From assembly GCF_022023855.1 (NCBI RefSeq), contig NZ_CP059451.1, positions 558,001-622,000 of the forward strand: a stretch of 64,000 nucleotides of DNA, given 5' to 3'. The stretch's first letter is position 1, and each line of letters begins with the position of its first letter. A program made the position numbers and the translations under genes. The stretch comes from Azospirillum brasilense. GTDB lineage: Bacteria; Pseudomonadota; Alphaproteobacteria; Azospirillales; Azospirillaceae. Shown here piece by piece: positions 15,790 through 24,956 of this stretch. Below the pieces are notes generated by a model, which was not told where the DNA came from, ran no database searches, and was given only the letters and a program-made list of their open reading frames with translations.

Positions 15790-17541
15790 TTATGGGGTGA
15801 CGGTGGGAGGTGGGGAGCGCCCGCCACGGCCCGCTTGCCGTTTCCAAGCCTCCTCGTAGAAGCGGCGCATCGACGCCGCTCCCGCATCGGAGGAGGCGAA
15901 TGACCAATAGCCGATCTGGAAGGCGAGATAGCAGGGAAGATGGAAGGCCACCAGCCGCTTTGATGCACCCACTGCGCCGCACAGCCGGTCGGCTTCCGCC
16001 CCCGGAAGGCCGAATTCGACGATGGCCCCCGCCACGTCCCAAGCGATGTCCTGGCATCCGATCAGGTCATGCGCGTCGGCATGATCGAGCGAGTCGGTCT
16101 TCAGCAACCGGCCGTCGGTGGTGCGCAGCCACTCCCAAATGTGAAGGCGGTTGTCGGTGACGACGCGCCGGCCCTCGGCGTTCAACTCCCTCAGTATGTC
16201 CGGCGTCCAGCGATCCAAGAAGACGGTCGCGGCGGTGCCAAGCGCTTCGCCGATGTTCACGCGCGCCATCGCCAGCAGGTCCGGAAGGCTGGCGCCCGTG
16301 TCACGCTCCGCCGGAAAGCGTTGGGCGCGGAACAGGAGATAGTCGGCCAAGCGCTCCAGAGACATGGTGGAGGGCGGTTGCGCGCCGTCCAACCAACGCT
16401 CCGCCAGGAAGCCATGACGGAGTGCCATGGGTTCCGTCGTGAAACCCGCCTGATGCAACGCGCGGGCCCGGTCCAGCTTGGCCTCGCCCAGGCGTCCGAG
16501 GCCGGCGAATTTCAAAAGCCAGGAGCCGGAGATGGTGCGCAACAGGAACTTGCGGCGCTCCTGCTGCGCATGGACCGGCGGCCAGTCCGCCGCATCCGCC
16601 GCAATATCCGCCGACGCCGTCCGCCATGCGCTGCCTGACAGATCGCGCAACGGCGCGACCGCAGGGCCGAGCGTGTCCTCGAACCAGCACTGCAACGGCG
16701 GCACCGGGCCATGCGCAACATGCACCAGTTCATCGAAGACGATCACCGGACGCACCGCCTCGGCCCAGCGGCGGCGGTGCCGGTCGGATGAGCGCGGCCC
16801 CGAATCACCGCCATGGCTTGGAAGGAACACAATCCGCCGGGGCGGCACGCCCGCCTCCTCCAACCAATCGGCGACGGCGCCGAACGAACTGCCGGACAGA
16901 CCCGGCCCTTCATCGACGATCACATAGGACGCGCCCGCGTCGGCCAGCAGGGCGGCCCGCTGGCGGGCCGACACGCGGACGGCGCGTTGGAACGGATGAC
17001 CGATCGGACGCAGAGTGACCGGAGGCGCAGCGTCCAGCGCAACCGCCGCCATCGCCGCCAGCCCGGTTCCGATGCTGCGCAGGCCAATCACGACGACCGG
17101 AGCGGGCAGATCCGGCGGAAGCCGGGCCGCAGCCTCCAGATAGGCTTCCGGATAGAGGCCATAGAAGGCATAGCCTTCGGGCCGGCGTATCCGCACGGTT
17201 TCGGGCAAAGGTTGCGCCGACAACGTCTCCAGTTCAGCCGCCAGCGCGCAAGCGCCCGGCTGCGGCTCGCCGCGCCAGGACCGGGCGACGGCGCGGGCCA
17301 GGTCCATCACGACCGCCATCGCCGCGTCGCGGCAAGGGGTGCAATCGTCCTCCCCCAGCGCGGTGAATTCCGCGTCCGCGAGGCCCTGCGCGAGTTCCGC
17401 CGCCTCGATGAACAGGGACACCAGCAGGGCATGACGGATCAGCCCGCCAGGCTTGGCGGCGGCTGTAGGACAGGCGGCGGCGATCTGCGCCACGACGACG
17501 CGTGGGTCCTCAAGACGATCGCGATCTCCGTAAACCAGCAT
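15790..17541 (-). CDS. Phosphoribosyltransferase-like / kinase-like two-part protein
   Basis: A 583-residue protein of no family I can name with confidence. The N-terminal half has a Rossmann-like phosphoribosyltransferase look: VVVIGLRSIGTGLAAM (150-165), then VIVDEGPGLSGSSFGAVADW (207-226), which resembles a PRPP-binding loop (hydrophobic strand, two acidic residues, then a Gly/Ser turn). The C-terminal half (from about 335) resembles an aminoglycoside-phosphotransferase-type fold: a conserved LLKFAGLGRLGE start, VTDNRLHIWEWLRTTDGRLL and DLIGCQDIAWDVAGAIVEFG, which mimics the APH catalytic/metal segment. It is the last gene of the minus-strand operon, 44 bases after the glycosidase. It may attach or phosphorylate a ribosyl or cyclitol unit of the cluster product (inference). 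Confidence 0.6.
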   Translation of the reverse strand: MLVYGDRDRLEDPRVVVAQIAAACPTAAAKPGGLIRHALLVSLFIEAAELAQGLADAEFTALGEDDCTPCRDAAMAVVMDLARAVARSWRGEPQPGACALAAELETLSAQPLPETVRIRRPEGYAFYGLYPEAYLEAAARLPPDLPAPVVVIGLRSIGTGLAAMAAVALDAAPPVTLRPIGHPFQRAVRVSARQRAALLADAGASYVIVDEGPGLSGSSFGAVADWLEEAGVPPRRIVFLPSHGGDSGPRSSDRHRRRWAEAVRPVIVFDELVHVAHGPVPPLQCWFEDTLGPAVAPLRDLSGSAWRTASADIAADAADWPPVHAQQERRKFLLRTISGSWLLKFAGLGRLGEAKLDRARALHQAGFTTEPMALRHGFLAERWLDGAQPPSTMSLERLADYLLFRAQRFPAERDTGASLPDLLAMARVNIGEALGTAATVFLDRWTPDILRELNAEGRRVVTDNRLHIWEWLRTTDGRLLKTDSLDHADAHDLIGCQDIAWDVAGAIVEFGLPGAEADRLCGAVGASKRLVAFHLPCYLAFQIGYWSFASSDAGAASMRRFYEEAWKRQAGRGGRSPPPTVTP

Positions 17542-17585
17542 GGTTCAACCGCTCAACGTGGCGAGGTGTCTTGGTCTACCGTCTC

Positions 17586-18512
17586 CTATTCCATCGCCAG
17601 CAGGGGGGACGGCGCTACCGGAGCGGTGCTGGCGTAGCGGCGGACCATGGCGGCGCAAAAATCCGCGAACTCCTCGGCGACGTGGGGCGGGCTGGTGTGG
17701 TGTGGTTCGATTCCACGATGCTCGGGCGTGAAGCAAAAGGTGATGGTGACATCGAAATCGGCCAGCGCTTCCATCTGATAGTCGAACCAGGCGAGCGCGT
17801 TCGGCCGGAAGCTGTCGGCCCAGGACAGGCCGGTGCGCAGGTGCCGGACGCCCAGCCGCTTCATCCAGGACACCGCATCGTTCAGCCGGTGATCCTCGAA
17901 GTGAAACCATTGGCAAATTCCCATCTCGGCCGCATAGGGCGCGTAGGCGTCGAGCGCCGGCTTGGGCGTACCGTCCGCCCGCAGCAGCCCCATATGGAAA
18001 TGACGGTAGTAGGAGGAACCCTCCGCCTCCTTGTGGCGCGTCGTCGCCTCCCAAGCGCTGGGCAGGTCATAGAGGCTGTACCAGTGAATGCGCGGAACCC
18101 GGCCGATCAGCAGCTCCGCGGTGCGGGTGACGCCCCAGGCCTGCACCTCCTCGGCGCCGAAGGACGAAACGCCGGCCTCCGTCACCCAGATGGGCTTGCC
18201 GGTGACGGCGCGGATTTCCTCGATTTTCTCCGGCCACTCGTGGATCTGCCAGAGATTCCAGTCGAGCGGAAAGCCATGCACCGCAACCACGTCCACATGG
18301 TCCAGCGCGCCGCGCTCGTCCAGGCGGCGGATGAAGGAGGGATCGATGGGCGAGATGCCACCCAGCACACGCGTGAGCGCACTGTTCTCCGCCCGGATCG
18401 CCTGCCCGGCCAGGATCGTCATGCAGGCGAACCGATCCCATTCCGGATCGAGATCGGGATTCCAGTGGGACTTGTTGTTGGGCTCATTCCAGATCTTGGC
18501 GGCTTCGATCAT
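17586..18512 (-). CDS. Beta-xylosidase-like glycoside hydrolase (clan-A type, apparently circularly permuted)
   Basis: A 308-residue protein of GH39/GH5-like character. It starts almost at once with MIEAAKIWNEPNNKSHW; Glu10 in NEP would be the acid/base. VVAVHGFPLDW follows, then IWVTEAGVSSFG with Glu112 as the probable nucleophile, then RIHWYSLYD. The segments that normally come before NEP in the barrel (LGVRHLRTGLSWAD near 221, VTITFCFTPEHRG near 260, EEFADFCAAMVRRY near 285) come at the C-terminus instead. There is no signal peptide, so it is cytoplasmic. The ATG overlaps the methyltransferase stop (ATGA). It may trim or transglycosylate the cluster's product. The fold call is good; the substrate is unknown. 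Confidence 0.75.
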   Translation of the reverse strand: MIEAAKIWNEPNNKSHWNPDLDPEWDRFACMTILAGQAIRAENSALTRVLGGISPIDPSFIRRLDERGALDHVDVVAVHGFPLDWNLWQIHEWPEKIEEIRAVTGKPIWVTEAGVSSFGAEEVQAWGVTRTAELLIGRVPRIHWYSLYDLPSAWEATTRHKEAEGSSYYRHFHMGLLRADGTPKPALDAYAPYAAEMGICQWFHFEDHRLNDAVSWMKRLGVRHLRTGLSWADSFRPNALAWFDYQMEALADFDVTITFCFTPEHRGIEPHHTSPPHVAEEFADFCAAMVRRYASTAPVAPSPLLAME

Positions 18513-19324
18513 CCCTGGTTTCCCGTCTTGGCGTGGTTTTCCAGTGCCGGTCCGGCGGATGGTGCGGCGGAGGACGGCAGGGCGGGATAGACGGCGCCCG
18601 CCGCCGTCGGCCGTGCTGCGCGGCGGCAGACATAGACCTCCTGCTCCGGATGCTCGACGACCCGAAAGCCGGCGCTGCGCAGCATGGCCTCGGCGCAGGC
18701 GGCGTTCGGGACCCACCAGTTTGTCCAGTCGCCGGAATATTGATGTTCGATGAAATGCAGCTTCGGATAGCCGGGCGCGTTGAAATGGTCCTGCTGGCGG
18801 AAGTCGTAATCGATGCCCACCGGCTCGACCGTCTCGGAGCCGCGCTGCATGGATTGGAAGATCATCAGGTCGCGGGCGGCATGCTCGTGGATCAGGTCGA
18901 GAGCCAGCAACGGGTGGCGCAGATGGTAAAGCACCCCCATGAACAGGACGACGTCGAACCGCTCACCCAGCCGCGCCAGATCGTAAACAGACAGCTTGCG
19001 GAATTCGATGTCCTGGCGGGTCACTTCGGCGGCGAAGCGCGCCTGTGCGAGATAACGGTCGTCGAAGTCGATCCCCACCACCCGCTCGGCGCCGCGCCGC
19101 TTCATCTCGATGGAGTAGAAGCCACCGTTGCAGCCGATGTCGAGCACCGTCAGGCCGCTCAGATCCTGCGGGACCGCATGGGCGAACCGCCGCCACTTCA
19201 CGTTCGGGTAGTCGTGAAGGAAGTGGTCGGGGGCGGTGCTGACGCCGTTCAGATCGATGTTGTGGAACCAGTCCCCCAGCGCGGCGACCCGGGCGCGGAT
19301 CTGGTCGGTCGTCAGATTCGTCAT
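18509..19324 (-). CDS. Class I SAM-dependent methyltransferase
   Basis: A 271-residue Rossmann methyltransferase. Motif I is VLDIGCNGGFYSIEM (about 57-71), motif II GIDFDDRYLAQA, and the post-motif region is FDVVLFMGVLYHLRHP. The second half (HFNAPGYPKLHFIEHQYSGD, WTNWWVPNAACAEAMLRSAG) resembles tRNA-uridine CmoB-like and small-molecule O-methyltransferases. The Pro/Ala-rich tail after about 240 looks disordered. The start at 19324 overlaps the phosphatase stop (ATGA), and its own stop overlaps the glycosidase start in the same way, so it is embedded in a translationally coupled operon. A hydroxyl on a cyclitol or sugar is a plausible target (inference). Confidence 0.85.
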   Translation of the reverse strand: MTNLTTDQIRARVAALGDWFHNIDLNGVSTAPDHFLHDYPNVKWRRFAHAVPQDLSGLTVLDIGCNGGFYSIEMKRRGAERVVGIDFDDRYLAQARFAAEVTRQDIEFRKLSVYDLARLGERFDVVLFMGVLYHLRHPLLALDLIHEHAARDLMIFQSMQRGSETVEPVGIDYDFRQQDHFNAPGYPKLHFIEHQYSGDWTNWWVPNAACAEAMLRSAGFRVVEHPEQEVYVCRRAARPTAAGAVYPALPSSAAPSAGPALENHAKTGNQG

Positions 19325-19929
19325 TCCGCCGCCTCGTTGATGCTGTGGACCTTCAGGCCCCATTCCCCGGCGATCAGCACGCTGCGGGACGCCGGAGCAA
19401 TCTCGAACCGGGCGTGGAAATCCACGGAAAGCCCCAGGGCGTGGGACAGCGCCGCCTTGATGACGTCAGCGTGGCTGACCAGCGCCACGGTCCGGCCGGC
19501 GTACCGGCGGCGCAGCCGCTCGATGCAGCGCGTCATCCGTACCTGAACCTCCGTCATCGTTTCGCCCCCAGGCGGGCGGGCGTGCGACCGCGCGCTGTTC
19601 CACACATTCCAAGCCGGGTCGCCGCGCAGTTTCTCGAAGCGCATGCCGGCCCAGGCGCCGAGATCAAGCTCGTTGAGATCCTCCTCCACCTCCACGGGCA
19701 AGGCCTGTGACTCGGCGATCGCCGCCGCCGTTTCCACGGCACGCTCCAACGGGCTGGACAGCACGGCGGCGAACCGGTGCCGCGCCAATGCAACGGCCAG
19801 CGCGTCGGCCTCGCGCCGGCCGGCCTCGCTGAGCGTCACACCGGGCATGCGTCCGCACAACACGGAGCCCAACCGGTCGTGCGACGCGTGACGCAGCAGG
19901 ACCAGGATCGTTTCCACGCAGCCGCTCAC
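19321..19929 (-). CDS. Histidine phosphatase (phosphoglycerate mutase-like)
   Basis: A 202-residue member of the histidine phosphatase superfamily. The catalytic RHG-type motif is LLRHASHD, with the phospho-accepting His at 14. Supporting residues are [16 protein letters not shown] (the second Arg) and VALVSHADV near 155 (the second catalytic His), with ELDLGAWAG as the acid region. The start is GTG and overlaps the stop of the inositol-phosphate synthase gene (GTGA). Its position directly after that gene suggests dephosphorylation of the inositol phosphate or a derivative. The family also includes CobC and sugar-phosphatases, so the substrate is inferred from context only. Confidence 0.85.
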   Translation of the reverse strand: MSGCVETILVLLRHASHDRLGSVLCGRMPGVTLSEAGRREADALAVALARHRFAAVLSSPLERAVETAAAIAESQALPVEVEEDLNELDLGAWAGMRFEKLRGDPAWNVWNSARSHARPPGGETMTEVQVRMTRCIERLRRRYAGRTVALVSHADVIKAALSHALGLSVDFHARFEIAPASRSVLIAGEWGLKVHSINEAAE

Positions 19930-21029
19930 GCGCGAAAGCGCGGGCCGTCCACCGCCTCGCCGGCGATGAAGCGCAGCGTGCGCTCGCGCGCTTCATGGTC
20001 GGTGAACTGCTCGGGGGGCGATTTCATGAAGTAGCTCGACGGTCCGATCAGCGGCCCGGCCATCTTCCGGTCCAGCGCCAGCTTGGCGCAGCGCACCGCG
20101 TCGATCACGATGCCGGCGGAGTTCGGACTGTCCCAGACCTCCAGTTTGAGTTCCACACTCAGGGGCACACCCCCGAAGGCGGTGCCCTCCAGCCGGATGT
20201 GCGCCCATTTCCGATCGGTCAGCCAGGGCACGTGATCGCTGGGGCCAATATGGACGTCGTCCGCGTCGAGCGGCACATCCAGTTGGCTGGTGACGGCGCG
20301 GGTCTTCGAAATTTTTTTCGATTCCAGGCGTTCACGTTCCAGCATGTTCTTGAAGTCGGTGTTGCCGCCGAAGTTCAGCTGATAGGTGTGGTCGAGCCGG
20401 ACGCCGCGCTCGCGGAACAGGTTCGCCAGCGTGCGGTGGATGATGGTGGCGCCCATCTGGCTCTTGATATCATCGCCGATGACCGGCAGACCGCGTTGTT
20501 CGAACCGCTTCGCCCACTCCGGGTCGGAGGCTATGAAAACCGGGATGCAGTTGACGAAGGCGCAGCCGGCCTCCAGCGCCTGCTCGGCATAAAACTCCGT
20601 GGCCCTCTGCGAACCGACCGGCAGATAAGACACCAGGATATCGGTGCCTGAGCGGCGCAGGGAATCGGCGATGGCAACCGGCGCCTCCTCCGACTCCTCG
20701 ATGTCACCGGCCAGATAACGGCCGATGCCGTCCAGTGTCGGACCGCGCTCCACTTGTACCCCCGAAGCACGCGGGGTCGAGAAGCGGCAGGTGTTGTTCG
20801 GAGGGGCAAAGATGGCGTCGGACAAGTCCCGCCCGACCTTCGCGGCGCTTACATCGAAGGCGGCGGACATTTCGATGTCGCTGACCCGATAGCCACCGAG
20901 ATCGAGAGTCATCAGCCCGGGCGGCGGCTCATTAGCTTGAGCATCGGCATAATAGCTTACACCTTGCACGAAGGATGAAGCGCAATTTCCGACACCGGCA
21001 ACCGCCACCCGCAGCTTTTTCCCAGTCAC
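19926..21029 (-). CDS. Inositol-3-phosphate synthase
   Basis: A 367-residue NAD-dependent enzyme that converts glucose 6-phosphate to inositol 3-phosphate (EC 5.5.1.4). The Rossmann start [17 protein letters not shown] is typical of the short bacterial/archaeal form. The signature [19 protein letters not shown] (about 183-201), with catalytic Lys, and [11 protein letters not shown] are strongly conserved in the family. The later segments [14 protein letters not shown] and [18 protein letters not shown] also match. The start is GTG behind GAGGAG, and it is the first gene of a five-gene minus-strand operon. Its presence is the main clue that the cluster builds a cyclitol-containing product. Confidence 0.93.
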   Translation of the reverse strand: MTGKKLRVAVAGVGNCASSFVQGVSYYADAQANEPPPGLMTLDLGGYRVSDIEMSAAFDVSAAKVGRDLSDAIFAPPNNTCRFSTPRASGVQVERGPTLDGIGRYLAGDIEESEEAPVAIADSLRRSGTDILVSYLPVGSQRATEFYAEQALEAGCAFVNCIPVFIASDPEWAKRFEQRGLPVIGDDIKSQMGATIIHRTLANLFRERGVRLDHTYQLNFGGNTDFKNMLERERLESKKISKTRAVTSQLDVPLDADDVHIGPSDHVPWLTDRKWAHIRLEGTAFGGVPLSVELKLEVWDSPNSAGIVIDAVRCAKLALDRKMAGPLIGPSSYFMKSPPEQFTDHEARERTLRFIAGEAVDGPRFRA

Positions 21030-21341
21030 GGGATTCTCCTCATCCTGAAAATTTCCTTAATGGACCAGAATGATATTTGTATCTTGGAATAATAATTGCT
21101 GGAAGATCGTCCAATCTGACCACGCCTTTTGGGTAAGGTGTCGAAAATCAAACGGCGGTGTTAACATTGACGCGACCATGCTTCTTTTCACGAAGCGAAC
21201 ATGACGATTTCCCACGTATGTAAGTGAGAATTTGCATTACTTTAAAAATAAGAATCATGGGTATTTTTATCAATTTTATACATAACCAACGCAACCGGAA
21301 ATAGCAATCACAAACATCACCATCCATCAGCGGAGGGGCTC
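21030..21341. promoter_or_regulatory. Divergent AT-rich promoter region of the glycan cluster
   Basis: These 312 bases separate the two divergent operons (inositol-phosphate synthase leftward, epimerase rightward). They are markedly AT-rich against GC-rich surroundings, especially 21060-21120 and 21225-21300. No single pair of promoter hexamers stands out and no good palindromic operator was found. Shared regulation of both operons from here is inferred from the divergent layout. Confidence 0.6.
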
Positions 21342-22454
21342 GTGGGAGAATCCGTTCTTGTCACCGGTGGCGCCGGTTTCATCGGCCGCCACGTCGCCAG
21401 GGCACTCCTCGCCCGCGGCGACCGGGTTCGGGTTCTCGACAGTCTGATCGCGCAAGTCCATCCCACTCGGACGCGGCCCGACGAACTGGACCCGGACGTC
21501 GAATTGCTGATTGGGGACATACGCGACGAGGCTATGGTCGGCCGGGCGCTGGAGGGAGTGGATTCGGTGATCCACCTCGCCGCCGAGGTCGGTGTCGGCC
21601 AGAGCATGTACGCGGTGGGCCGCTACACCTCGGTGAACGACCATGGGACGGCCGTGCTCTTCCAGCGGTTGATCGACCGACCGGTCCGCCGGGTGGTGGT
21701 CGCCTCCTCGATGAGCATCTACGGCGAGGGGCTGTACCGGACCGCCGACGGCACGCCGATGGAGGATGTGGTGCGCGGCGCGCGCAATCCCGACGGTTCC
21801 TGGGACCCGCGGGATTCCGACGGACGGCCGCTGATCCCCGTCCCCACGCCGGAGAGCAAGCGCCCAACCCTGAGGTCCGTCTACGCCATCGGCAAATACG
21901 TGCAGGAGCGGCTGACTCTGACGCTCACCGCCCAATACGGGATGGAAGGGGCGGCGTTGCGGCTTTGGAACGTCTACGGCCCCGGGCAGGCGCTGTCGAA
22001 CCCCTACACTGGGGTGCTGGCGATCTTCGCCTCGCGCATCGCCAACGGTCAGCGGCCGATGATCTTCGAGGATGGCCGTCAGCGGCGCGACTTCGTGCAT
22101 GTCGGCGATGTGGCGCGCGCTTTCCTGCTGGCGCTCGACCAGCCAGCCGTCAACGGCGGAGTCTTCAACATCGGGTCCGGCGAGGACCGCACCGTGGAGG
22201 AGGTGGCGTGGCTCCAGGCCGCCTCGATGGGCCGGCCAGACCTGACGCCGGAGATCACCGGCCAAGCCCGCGCCGGCGACATCCGCCACAACGTCCCCGA
22301 CCTGAGCAAGGCGCAAACGGTCCTGAACTACGAACCGCGGCAGGATTTCGCCGATGGGCTGGCCGAACTCGCCGAATGGGTTGCCCGGCAGGAGGCGCAG
22401 GACCATGTCGCCGAGGCCCGGAGCGAACTCGAAGCGCGGGGGCTGGTGGCATGA
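21342..22454 (+). CDS. NAD-dependent sugar-nucleotide epimerase/dehydratase
   Basis: A 370-residue extended short-chain dehydrogenase. The cofactor motif VLVTGGAGFIGRHVA gives GGAGFIG at about 9-15. VIHLAAEVGVGQSMY, VVVASSMSIYGEG and the catalytic SVYAIGKYVQE (Tyr-x-x-x-Lys) follow, then LRLWNVYGPGQ and RDFVHVGDVARAF. These are GalE/RmlB-type features: oxidation at C4 followed by epimerisation or dehydration of an NDP-sugar. The start is GTG after CGGAGGGG. It is the first gene of the rightward operon and probably supplies the activated sugar for the four glycosyltransferases downstream. Confidence 0.9.
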   Translation: MGESVLVTGGAGFIGRHVARALLARGDRVRVLDSLIAQVHPTRTRPDELDPDVELLIGDIRDEAMVGRALEGVDSVIHLAAEVGVGQSMYAVGRYTSVNDHGTAVLFQRLIDRPVRRVVVASSMSIYGEGLYRTADGTPMEDVVRGARNPDGSWDPRDSDGRPLIPVPTPESKRPTLRSVYAIGKYVQERLTLTLTAQYGMEGAALRLWNVYGPGQALSNPYTGVLAIFASRIANGQRPMIFEDGRQRRDFVHVGDVARAFLLALDQPAVNGGVFNIGSGEDRTVEEVAWLQAASMGRPDLTPEITGQARAGDIRHNVPDLSKAQTVLNYEPRQDFADGLAELAEWVARQEAQDHVAEARSELEARGLVA

Positions 22455-22491
22455 ACCGCCGGTCCGGACCGGCCTTGGTGGAGGCGGCGTG

Positions 22492-23820
22492 ATGCGTGTG
22501 GCGTTGGTCAACCCGGCCTGGACCTTCGCGCACAGCATCTATTTCGGCTGCCGCGAGCCGCATCTGCCCCTTGAACTGGGCTACGGCAAGGCGCTGCTGG
22601 AGCAGGCTGGACACGAGGTCCTGCTGCTCGATGGGCCGTTGACGGGATTGTCGAACGGCGAACTGGCGGATCGGGTGGCCGGCTTCGCACCCGGCATGAC
22701 CGTGGTGACGACCGCGCCGACCTACCTGTTCTGGCGTTGTGCCCCGCCGGAGCTGCGCATCCCCCGTGATTTCCTGCTGGCGCTGGATGGACGCGGCGGC
22801 CGGACCGTCGCGGTGGGGCCGCATGGATCGACCACCCCCGGTGCAGCCCTGGACAAGCTGGGCGTGGACGTTGTCGTGCGGGGCGAATGCGAGGAGATCG
22901 TGAGACGGCTTGCCGACCGGCTGGATTCAGGACAGCCAGGGTTGGACGGCGTTCCAGCGCTGGCCTTCCGCCGCGGCGGCGGAACCGTCCTTACCGGCGG
23001 CGGAACCGTCCTTACCGGCGGCCCGCACACCGGCCGCTTCGTCGATCTGCCGGCGCTGTCGTGGCCCGCCGAATGGCTGAACCGCCACCCCCACCATCAC
23101 CACCGCTACGGCACCGAACCGATCGGTGCGGGGGCCGAGGTCGAGGCTTCACGCGGTTGCCCCTACACCTGTTCCTTCTGCGCCAAGATCGACTTCCGCG
23201 ATCAGTACCGCCGCCGCGGCACCGCCATCGTGCTGGAGGAGATCGACCGGCTGACCGCCGCCGGCGTGCGCTACGTCTATTTCATCGACGAGATCTTCCT
23301 GCCCCGCCGCGACCTGTTGGAAGCGCTGGTGGAGCGGCCGGTCGAGTTTGGCATCCAGACCCGCATCGACCTGTGGAAACCCGATCTGCTGGATCTCCTG
23401 GGGGCCGCCGGCTGCGTGTCGATCGAGGCCGGGGTGGAAAGCCTGACCGAGGAGGGTCGCGCGGCGCTCGACAAGAACTGCCGCATGAGCACCGACGCAC
23501 TGGCCGACCGCCTGATCCACGCCCGGCGCAGCGTGCCCTTCGTCCAGGCCAACCTGATCGCCATGGCCGGCGACGACGCCGGGCTCGTCGCGCGATGGCG
23601 GGAGAGGCTGCACGGTGCCGGCGTCTGGGCCAACGATCCGGTGCCGCTCTACCCCTACCCCGCCTCGCCCGATTACCGCCGCCTGTGGGGAGAACCGGAC
23701 GACCGGGCATGGGAAAGGGCGCACGAGCACTATCTGCGCCAATTCGCGCGACTGAGCGACATTCAGGAGGAGCAGCCCCTGCCCTTGCATAAGCTGGAGG
23801 CCGCATGCGGTTGCCGGTGA
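22492..23820 (+). CDS. B12-binding domain radical SAM protein
   Basis: A 442-residue enzyme. Residues 1-150 form a cobalamin-binding-like Rossmann domain (MRVALVNPAW, ELGYGKALLEQAGHEVLLLD, VAVGPHGSTTPGAALDKLGV), without a clear DxHxxG motif. Next comes the radical SAM core with the 4Fe-4S motif C223-x3-C227-x2-C230 (SRGCPYTCSFC) and a FIDEIFLP strand. VSIEAGVESLTEEGRAAL is the usual core ending. From memory, a family of this type is catalogued as part of a conserved neighbourhood called the rhizo-twelve system; this could not be checked here. The start is ATG after GGAGG. A 21-bp tandem duplication lies in the linker. Its stop region overlaps the GT4 gene by 16 bases. The reaction (methylation or rearrangement) is unknown. 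Confidence 0.85.
   Translation: MRVALVNPAWTFAHSIYFGCREPHLPLELGYGKALLEQAGHEVLLLDGPLTGLSNGELADRVAGFAPGMTVVTTAPTYLFWRCAPPELRIPRDFLLALDGRGGRTVAVGPHGSTTPGAALDKLGVDVVVRGECEEIVRRLADRLDSGQPGLDGVPALAFRRGGGTVLTGGGTVLTGGPHTGRFVDLPALSWPAEWLNRHPHHHHRYGTEPIGAGAEVEASRGCPYTCSFCAKIDFRDQYRRRGTAIVLEEIDRLTAAGVRYVYFIDEIFLPRRDLLEALVERPVEFGIQTRIDLWKPDLLDLLGAAGCVSIEAGVESLTEEGRAALDKNCRMSTDALADRLIHARRSVPFVQANLIAMAGDDAGLVARWRERLHGAGVWANDPVPLYPYPASPDYRRLWGEPDDRAWERAHEHYLRQFARLSDIQEEQPLPLHKLEAACGCR
22981..23022 (+). repeat. 21-bp in-frame tandem duplication
   Basis: Two exact copies of a 21-base unit (22981-23001 and 23002-23022) add seven residues (GTVLTGG) between the B12-binding domain and the Fe-S motif. The reading frame is kept. 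Confidence 0.9.
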
Positions 23821-24956
23821 CGCCCCCGGCAGCCCCCGCGCATCCAGCCCCCGCGCATCTGCTGATGACGGCGGACAGCGTGGGCGGAGTGTGGACCTAC
23901 GCGCTCGACCTCGCGCAGGAACTGGCGGCAGGCGGCCTGCGCGTTACGCTGGCGGTGCTTGGGCCGTCACCGCAGGATGACCAGACCGCGGCGGCGCGCG
24001 CCATCCCCGGCCTGGAACTGATCGACACCGGCCTCCCGCTGGACTGGATGGCGGAGGACCCGGCCGCGATCCGGCGCGGCGCCGAAGCGCTGGGAGCGCT
24101 CGCTCGGCGGTTGGAGGTGGATCTCGTCCACCTCAACAGCCCGGCCCTGGCGGCGGACGCCGGATTCACGGTTCCGGTCGTGGGGGTCTGCCATTCCTGT
24201 CTGGCGACGTGGTGGGCCACCCTGCGCGGCGGCCCCCTGCCGGGCGACTTTCTCTGGCGGATCGAGGTTCTGGCGCGGGGCTACCGGGCCTGCGACGCGC
24301 TGGCGGCGCCGAGCGCCGCCTTCGCGCAGGCCACCGCCGCCGCCTACGGTTTGCCGCCACCGGTCGTGGTGCGCAACGGGCGCCGTCCTCCAGGCGGTGA
24401 GCCGTGCGGACGGGAGCGTTTCGTCTTCACCGCCGGACGCTTGTGGGACGATGGAAAGAACATCGCAACGCTGGACGCGGCGGCAGCGCTGCTGAAAGTG
24501 CCGGTGGTCGCCGCCGGCTCGCTGGAAGGTCCGGGCGGGAATCGCCGGACCCTGCGTCACGCCGCGGCGCTCGGACGCCTGGATACGGCATCGGTCGCGG
24601 CGTGGCTGGCGCGGGCACCCGTCTTCGCTTCCGCCGCGCTCTACGAGCCGTTCGGCCTGACGGTGCTTGAAGCCGCGCAGGCCGGCTGTGCGCTGGTGCT
24701 GTCGGACATCGCGACCTTCCGCGAGCTGTGGGACGGCGCCGCACTCTTCGTGGAGCCGAGGGACAGCGCAGCCCTCGCCGCCGCGATCCGCCGCCTGCTG
24801 GACGATCCGCGGAAGGCCGGGCGCCTCGGCGAGGCGGCGCGGCTCAGGGCCGGGCGATACGGCATGGAGTCGATGGCCTCCGGCATGCGCAGTCTCTACC
24901 GCAGCGTCCTGGAGCGTCACACCCCCACCCCCTCCCGCAAGGAGGCCGTTGCGTGA
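23805..24956 (+). CDS. Glycosyltransferase family 4 protein
   Basis: A 383-residue GT-B glycosyltransferase. The N-terminal domain starts at LLMTADSVGGVWTYALDLAQ, with the Gly-Gly-V loop typical of GT4. The C-terminal nucleotide-sugar domain has FVFTAGRLWDDGKNIATLDA and the donor-binding EPFGLTVLEAAQAG (the E-x7-E motif of retaining GT4 enzymes). It overlaps the radical SAM gene by 16 bases and the next gene by GTGA, so it is translationally coupled on both sides. No membrane segment, so it acts in the cytoplasm. Donor and acceptor are unknown. Confidence 0.9.
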   Translation: MRLPVTPPAAPAHPAPAHLLMTADSVGGVWTYALDLAQELAAGGLRVTLAVLGPSPQDDQTAAARAIPGLELIDTGLPLDWMAEDPAAIRRGAEALGALARRLEVDLVHLNSPALAADAGFTVPVVGVCHSCLATWWATLRGGPLPGDFLWRIEVLARGYRACDALAAPSAAFAQATAAAYGLPPPVVVRNGRRPPGGEPCGRERFVFTAGRLWDDGKNIATLDAAAALLKVPVVAAGSLEGPGGNRRTLRHAAALGRLDTASVAAWLARAPVFASAALYEPFGLTVLEAAQAGCALVLSDIATFRELWDGAALFVEPRDSAALAAAIRRLLDDPRKAGRLGEAARLRAGRYGMESMASGMRSLYRSVLERHTPTPSRKEAVA

